From NCBI GenBank assembly GCA_009922885.1, contig RFUP01000110.1, forward strand, positions 1 through 7,230: 7,230 bases of DNA, given 5' to 3'. The notes under the pieces were generated by a model. It was not told the DNA's origin, ran no database searches, and saw only the letters and a list, made by a program, of their open reading frames with translations. The position numbers and the translations under genes were made by a program. Within the stretch, counting starts at the first letter, position 1. Each line of letters opens with the position of its first letter. This document shows, in pieces, positions 4,769 to 7,230 of the stretch. The DNA is from Paracoccaceae bacterium. Lineage in GTDB: Bacteria; Pseudomonadota; Alphaproteobacteria; Rhodobacterales; Rhodobacteraceae.

Positions 4769-6175
4769 ATGAAGGCAAAAGACCTCATTAAAATGATCAA
4801 GGATGAGGACGTCGAATACGTCGACATCCGCTTCACCGATCCGCGCGGCAAGCTGCAGCACGTGACCGTGGTGGCTGATCTCGTCGACGAAGACTTCATC
4901 GAAGAAGGCTTCATGTTCGACGGCTCGTCGATAGCGGGCTGGAAGTCGATCGAAGCTTCGGACATGAAACTCATGCCCGACGCCTCCTCGGCCTACGTGG
5001 ACCCCTTCTATGCGGAAAAGACCATCGCGATTCATTGCGACGTGGTTGAACCCGACACTGGCGAAGCCTATGACCGCTGCCCGCGCCAGATCGCGAAGAA
5101 AGCAGAAGCCTACCTGAAGTCGTCGGGTATCGGTGACGCGGCCTTCTTCGGCCCGGAAGCTGAATTCTTCCTCTTCGACGACGTGCGTTACTCGGTTGCT
5201 CCGAACAAGGTTTCGTACTCGATCGACGCAGAGCACGCAGCCTGGAACACCGACGCGGAAATCGAGCATGGCAACGTTGGCCATCGCCCGGGCCACAAGG
5301 GTGGCTACTTCCCAGTGAACCCGATGGACGAAGCACAGGACATCCGTTCCGAAATGCTCTCGACCATGAAGCGCATGGGCATCAAGGTTGACAAGCACCA
5401 CCACGAAGTGGCGACTTGCCAGCACGAACTGGGCATGATTTTCGGCGGTCTCACCGAGCAAGCCGACAACATCCAGAAATACAAGTACGTGATCCACAAC
5501 GTGGCGCACGCTTACGGCAAAACCGTAACCTTCATGCCGAAGCCGATGGCGGGCGACAACGGTTCGGGTATGCACGTGAACATGTCGATCTGGAAGGACG
5601 GCAAGCCGCTCTTCGCTGGCGACAAGTACGCAGACCTCTCGCAGGAAGCGCTCTACTTCATCGGCGGTATCCTGAAGCACGCGAAAGCGCTGAACGCCCT
5701 GACCAACCCCTCGACCAACTCCTACAAGCGTCTGGTTCCGGGTTACGAAGCGCCCGTTCTGCGCGCCTTCTCGGCACGCAACCGCTCTGGCTGCGTTCGT
5801 ATTCCGTGGACTGAATCGCCCAAGGCAAAGCGTGTGGAAGCCCGCTTCCCCGATCCCTCGGCGAACCCCTACCTGTGCTTCGCAGCGCTCCTGATGGCTG
5901 GCCTCGACGGCATCAAGAACAAGATCGATCCGGGCGAAGCCATGGACAAGAACCTCTACGATCTGCCCGCAGAAGAGCTCGCAGGCATCCCGACTGTTTG
6001 CGGTTCGCTCCGTGAAGCGATCGACGAGCTGCAGAAGGACATGGACTTCCTGCTCGCAGGCGACGTGTTCACCAAAGAACAGCTGATGGCGTATATCGAC
6101 CTCAAGGCCGAAGAAAACCAAGCCTACGAAATGTGCCCGCACCCGATCGAGTACAAGTTCTACTACTCCTGCTGA
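4769..6175 (+). CDS. glnA: Type I glutamine synthetase
   Basis: Encodes 468 residues, the normal length for the dodecameric GSI-beta enzyme. It makes glutamine from glutamate, ammonia and ATP, the entry step of ammonia assimilation. Visible: a beta-grasp N-terminal domain with FMFDGSSIAGW (48-58); metal ligands in FFGPEAEF (Glu130, Glu132) and Glu213, Glu220; GSGMHV with His269; the flap NPSTNSYKRLVPGYEAP (313-329); the glutamate/ATP-site RNRSG (337-341); Glu357 and Arg359 in VEARFPDPSANPY; and NLYDLP, which puts the adenylylation target at Tyr397, the canonical position. Activity should therefore be switched by GlnE under P-II control. AGAGGA (4755-4760) sits 8 nt before the ATG. It follows glnB closely and ends at a clear terminator. 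Confidence 0.98.
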   Translation: MKAKDLIKMIKDEDVEYVDIRFTDPRGKLQHVTVVADLVDEDFIEEGFMFDGSSIAGWKSIEASDMKLMPDASSAYVDPFYAEKTIAIHCDVVEPDTGEAYDRCPRQIAKKAEAYLKSSGIGDAAFFGPEAEFFLFDDVRYSVAPNKVSYSIDAEHAAWNTDAEIEHGNVGHRPGHKGGYFPVNPMDEAQDIRSEMLSTMKRMGIKVDKHHHEVATCQHELGMIFGGLTEQADNIQKYKYVIHNVAHAYGKTVTFMPKPMAGDNGSGMHVNMSIWKDGKPLFAGDKYADLSQEALYFIGGILKHAKALNALTNPSTNSYKRLVPGYEAPVLRAFSARNRSGCVRIPWTESPKAKRVEARFPDPSANPYLCFAALLMAGLDGIKNKIDPGEAMDKNLYDLPAEELAGIPTVCGSLREAIDELQKDMDFLLAGDVFTKEQLMAYIDLKAEENQAYEMCPHPIEYKFYYSC

Positions 6176-6195
6176 TCGGCCGGACAGAAACAGAG

Positions 6196-6223
6196 AAAGG
6201 GCGCCTCTCGGGGCGCCCTTTTT
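6196..6223 (+). terminator. Intrinsic terminator of the glnB-glnA operon
   Basis: AAAGGGCGCC (6196-6205) and GGCGCCCTTT (6212-6221) form a perfect 10-bp stem with a 6-nt loop; the T-run spans 6219-6223. It begins 20 bp after the glnA stop. Confidence 0.92.
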
Positions 6224-6234
6224 GTTATGAAACA

Positions 6235-6252
6235 CCTGCGGTTTTCCGCAGG
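6235..6252. other. CCTGCGG-TTTT-CCGCAGG hairpin
   Basis: A perfect 7-bp stem with a TTTT loop lies between the glnA terminator and the next promoter. No T-tract follows on either strand, so it is not a standard intrinsic terminator. It may be a backup RNA-end structure or an operator. Confidence 0.4.
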
Positions 6253-6261
6253 GGAACGGCT

Positions 6262-6290
6262 TTGACATTCACGGCCCCGCCACGCAATAT
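6262..6290 (+). promoter_or_regulatory. Candidate sigma-70 promoter for the lytic transglycosylase gene
   Basis: A perfect -35 TTGACA (6262-6267) is followed after 17 bp by CAATAT (6285-6290), a weak -10. The predicted start near 6297 gives a leader of about 23 nt to the ATG at 6320. It would make an upstream TTG start at 6299 leaderless, arguing against it. Confidence 0.5.
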
Positions 6291-6319
6291 CCTTCCAGTT
6301 GATTGAGTTGGGGGGGCAA

Positions 6320-7126
6320 ATGGCCCGTTTTTCAGTACGTCGCGTGGTTATGGGATTGGGCTTTGTGGTGGCTGCGGGACCGGCTTTGGCGCTTGGGTGC
6401 AGCAACACAGCATCGGGGTTTGATGCATGGAAAAAGGAATTCGCGGCCTATGCGAAGACGCAAGGCGTTGGGGCGCGCGGGTTGGAGGCTTTGGCAGGCA
6501 CGCGCTACAGCGATGCAACGATCCGTGCGGATCGCGGGCAGAAGAGCTTCAAATATACGCTTGAGAAATTCATGCAGGTGCGCGGCACCGATGCAATCAT
6601 TTCGATCGGACGCAAGAAGAAGGCGCAGAATGCTGCCTTCTATGCGGGGCTGGAGCAGCGCTTTGGGGTTCCGGCCGGGGTGCTGGTGGCGATCCACGGG
6701 ATGGAAACCGGATTTGGTTCGGGGATGGGGGATACGCCCGTGGTTTCGGCCATCGTGACCCTGACCTTCGATTGCCGCCGTTCGGAGTTTTTCCGGCCCC
6801 ATGCGATTGGCGCTTTGAAACTGGTGGATCAGGGCTCGATCACATCCGCCACCAAGGGTGCGAAGCATGGCGAGTTGGGGCATACGCAATTCCTGCCCGG
6901 AAACGCAGTGACTTATGGCGTGGATGGGAATGGCGACGGACGGGTGGATTTCTACAATTTCGCCGATGCGCTCACCTCCACCGCGAATTACCTGCGCCAG
7001 AAAGGCTGGAGGCCGGGCGCCGGATATCAGCAGGGCGAGCCGAATTTCGCGGTGTTGAAAGAGTGGAACGCGGCCACGGTTTATCAGCAGTCCCTGGCCA
7101 TCATGGGCGCGAAGATCGACCGATAA
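6320..7126 (+). CDS. Secreted MltB-family lytic murein transglycosylase
   Basis: Encodes 268 residues. Family members cleave the MurNAc-GlcNAc bond of peptidoglycan without water, leaving 1,6-anhydroMurNAc, in the periplasm. Seen: an N-terminal export signal (ARFSVRR, then VVMGLGFVVAAGPALA), probable cleavage after ALA at about 24; the catalytic loop AIHGMETGFGSGMGD with Glu129 as the likely acid; ELGHTQFLPG (185-194) and VDGNGDGRVDFYNFADALTS (201-220) followed by NYLRQKGW, hallmark MltB/SLT_2 motifs. Cys27 follows ALG, a poor lipobox, so a soluble protein with a possible Cys27-Cys152 disulfide is as likely as a lipoprotein. It lacks the C-terminal peptidoglycan-binding domain of longer relatives. 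The ATG at 6320 is preferred over TTG at 6299; its ribosome site is only a G-run 3 nt away. Confidence 0.9.
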   Translation: MARFSVRRVVMGLGFVVAAGPALALGCSNTASGFDAWKKEFAAYAKTQGVGARGLEALAGTRYSDATIRADRGQKSFKYTLEKFMQVRGTDAIISIGRKKKAQNAAFYAGLEQRFGVPAGVLVAIHGMETGFGSGMGDTPVVSAIVTLTFDCRRSEFFRPHAIGALKLVDQGSITSATKGAKHGELGHTQFLPGNAVTYGVDGNGDGRVDFYNFADALTSTANYLRQKGWRPGAGYQQGEPNFAVLKEWNAATVYQQSLAIMGAKIDR

Positions 7127-7134
7127 CGCGCTGA

Positions 7135-7230
7135 TTAATCGTGATCTTTCAGGCCTGCATTCTCTAGTTTCACGACGAAGGTGTGGATCGAGAACACCAC
7201 GGCGCGAGTTTTTGGCAGGCGCACGAGGCA
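7135..7230 (-). CDS. Possible 3' end of a minus-strand gene, unidentified
   Basis: From the window edge, the minus-strand frame ending in TAA (complement of 7135-7137) stays open for 31 codons with GC-rich third positions. It ends LPKTRAVVFSIHTFVVKLEN then AGLKDHD. Of the other two minus frames, one is closed by TGA and the other continues antisense through the transglycosylase gene. The gene would converge on the lytic transglycosylase with an 8-bp gap. Too little is present to name a family. Confidence 0.4.
   Translation of the reverse strand, partial: CLVRLPKTRAVVFSIHTFVVKLENAGLKDHD

Noticed and set aside
4733..6268. A 511-codon minus-strand open frame covering all of glnA
   Set aside because: It is the mirror of the GC-rich third positions of glnA. 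Its translation is rich in V, H, F and R with no recognisable domain, while the sense frame is a fully conserved glutamine synthetase.
6299..6319. Upstream TTG start for the lytic transglycosylase
   Set aside because: There is no ribosome site before it, it would sit at the predicted transcription start, and it adds acidic residues ahead of a normal signal peptide.

Overview
The window looks like ordinary chromosomal DNA of an alphaproteobacterium, most likely a Rhodobacteraceae (Roseobacter/Rhodobacter-type) member. This rests on high G+C with strongly GC-rich third codon positions, a glnB-glnA pair transcribed away from NAD(P)HX-repair genes, and a small Hint-type protein of the kind common in Rhodobacterales. 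The assignment is inference from gene content and protein style; no search was run.

Layout. The left part is on the minus strand: tRNA-Leu(UAG) at 1474-1557, followed downstream by tig (trigger factor, 19-1353). A gene-free stretch of about 440 bp (1558-1995) separates the tRNA from a plus-strand gene for a 164-residue Hint-like protein (1996-2490). That gene ends at a textbook terminator with 17-bp arms. Convergent to it is a minus-strand pair, nnrE (4218-3550) then nnrD (3537-2671), encoding the NAD(P)HX epimerase and dehydratase. Between the converging genes lies an AT-rich block (2564-2680) bounded by an imperfect inverted repeat that includes the nnrD stop codon. Divergent from nnrE is the nitrogen operon glnB-glnA (4398-6175), closed by a second good terminator. 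A secreted MltB-type lytic transglycosylase (6320-7126) follows with its own promoter. The last ~95 bases probably hold the 3' end of a minus-strand gene.

Functions. Most are housekeeping: nascent-chain folding (Tig), leucine decoding, repair of damaged NAD(P)H (NnrE/NnrD), nitrogen sensing and ammonia assimilation (P-II/GlnA) and cell-wall turnover (lytic transglycosylase).

I found no clear previously undescribed system. The points most worth a second look are: (i) the two NAD(P)HX-repair domains, usually one fused protein in bacteria, are in the same reading frame and separated by one in-frame TAG that also forms part of the nnrD Shine-Dalgarno; (ii) the Hint-like protein lacks the residues expected for self-processing; (iii) the inverted-repeat-bounded block at 2564-2680; and (iv) dyads overlapping predicted promoters of glnB and the Hint gene.
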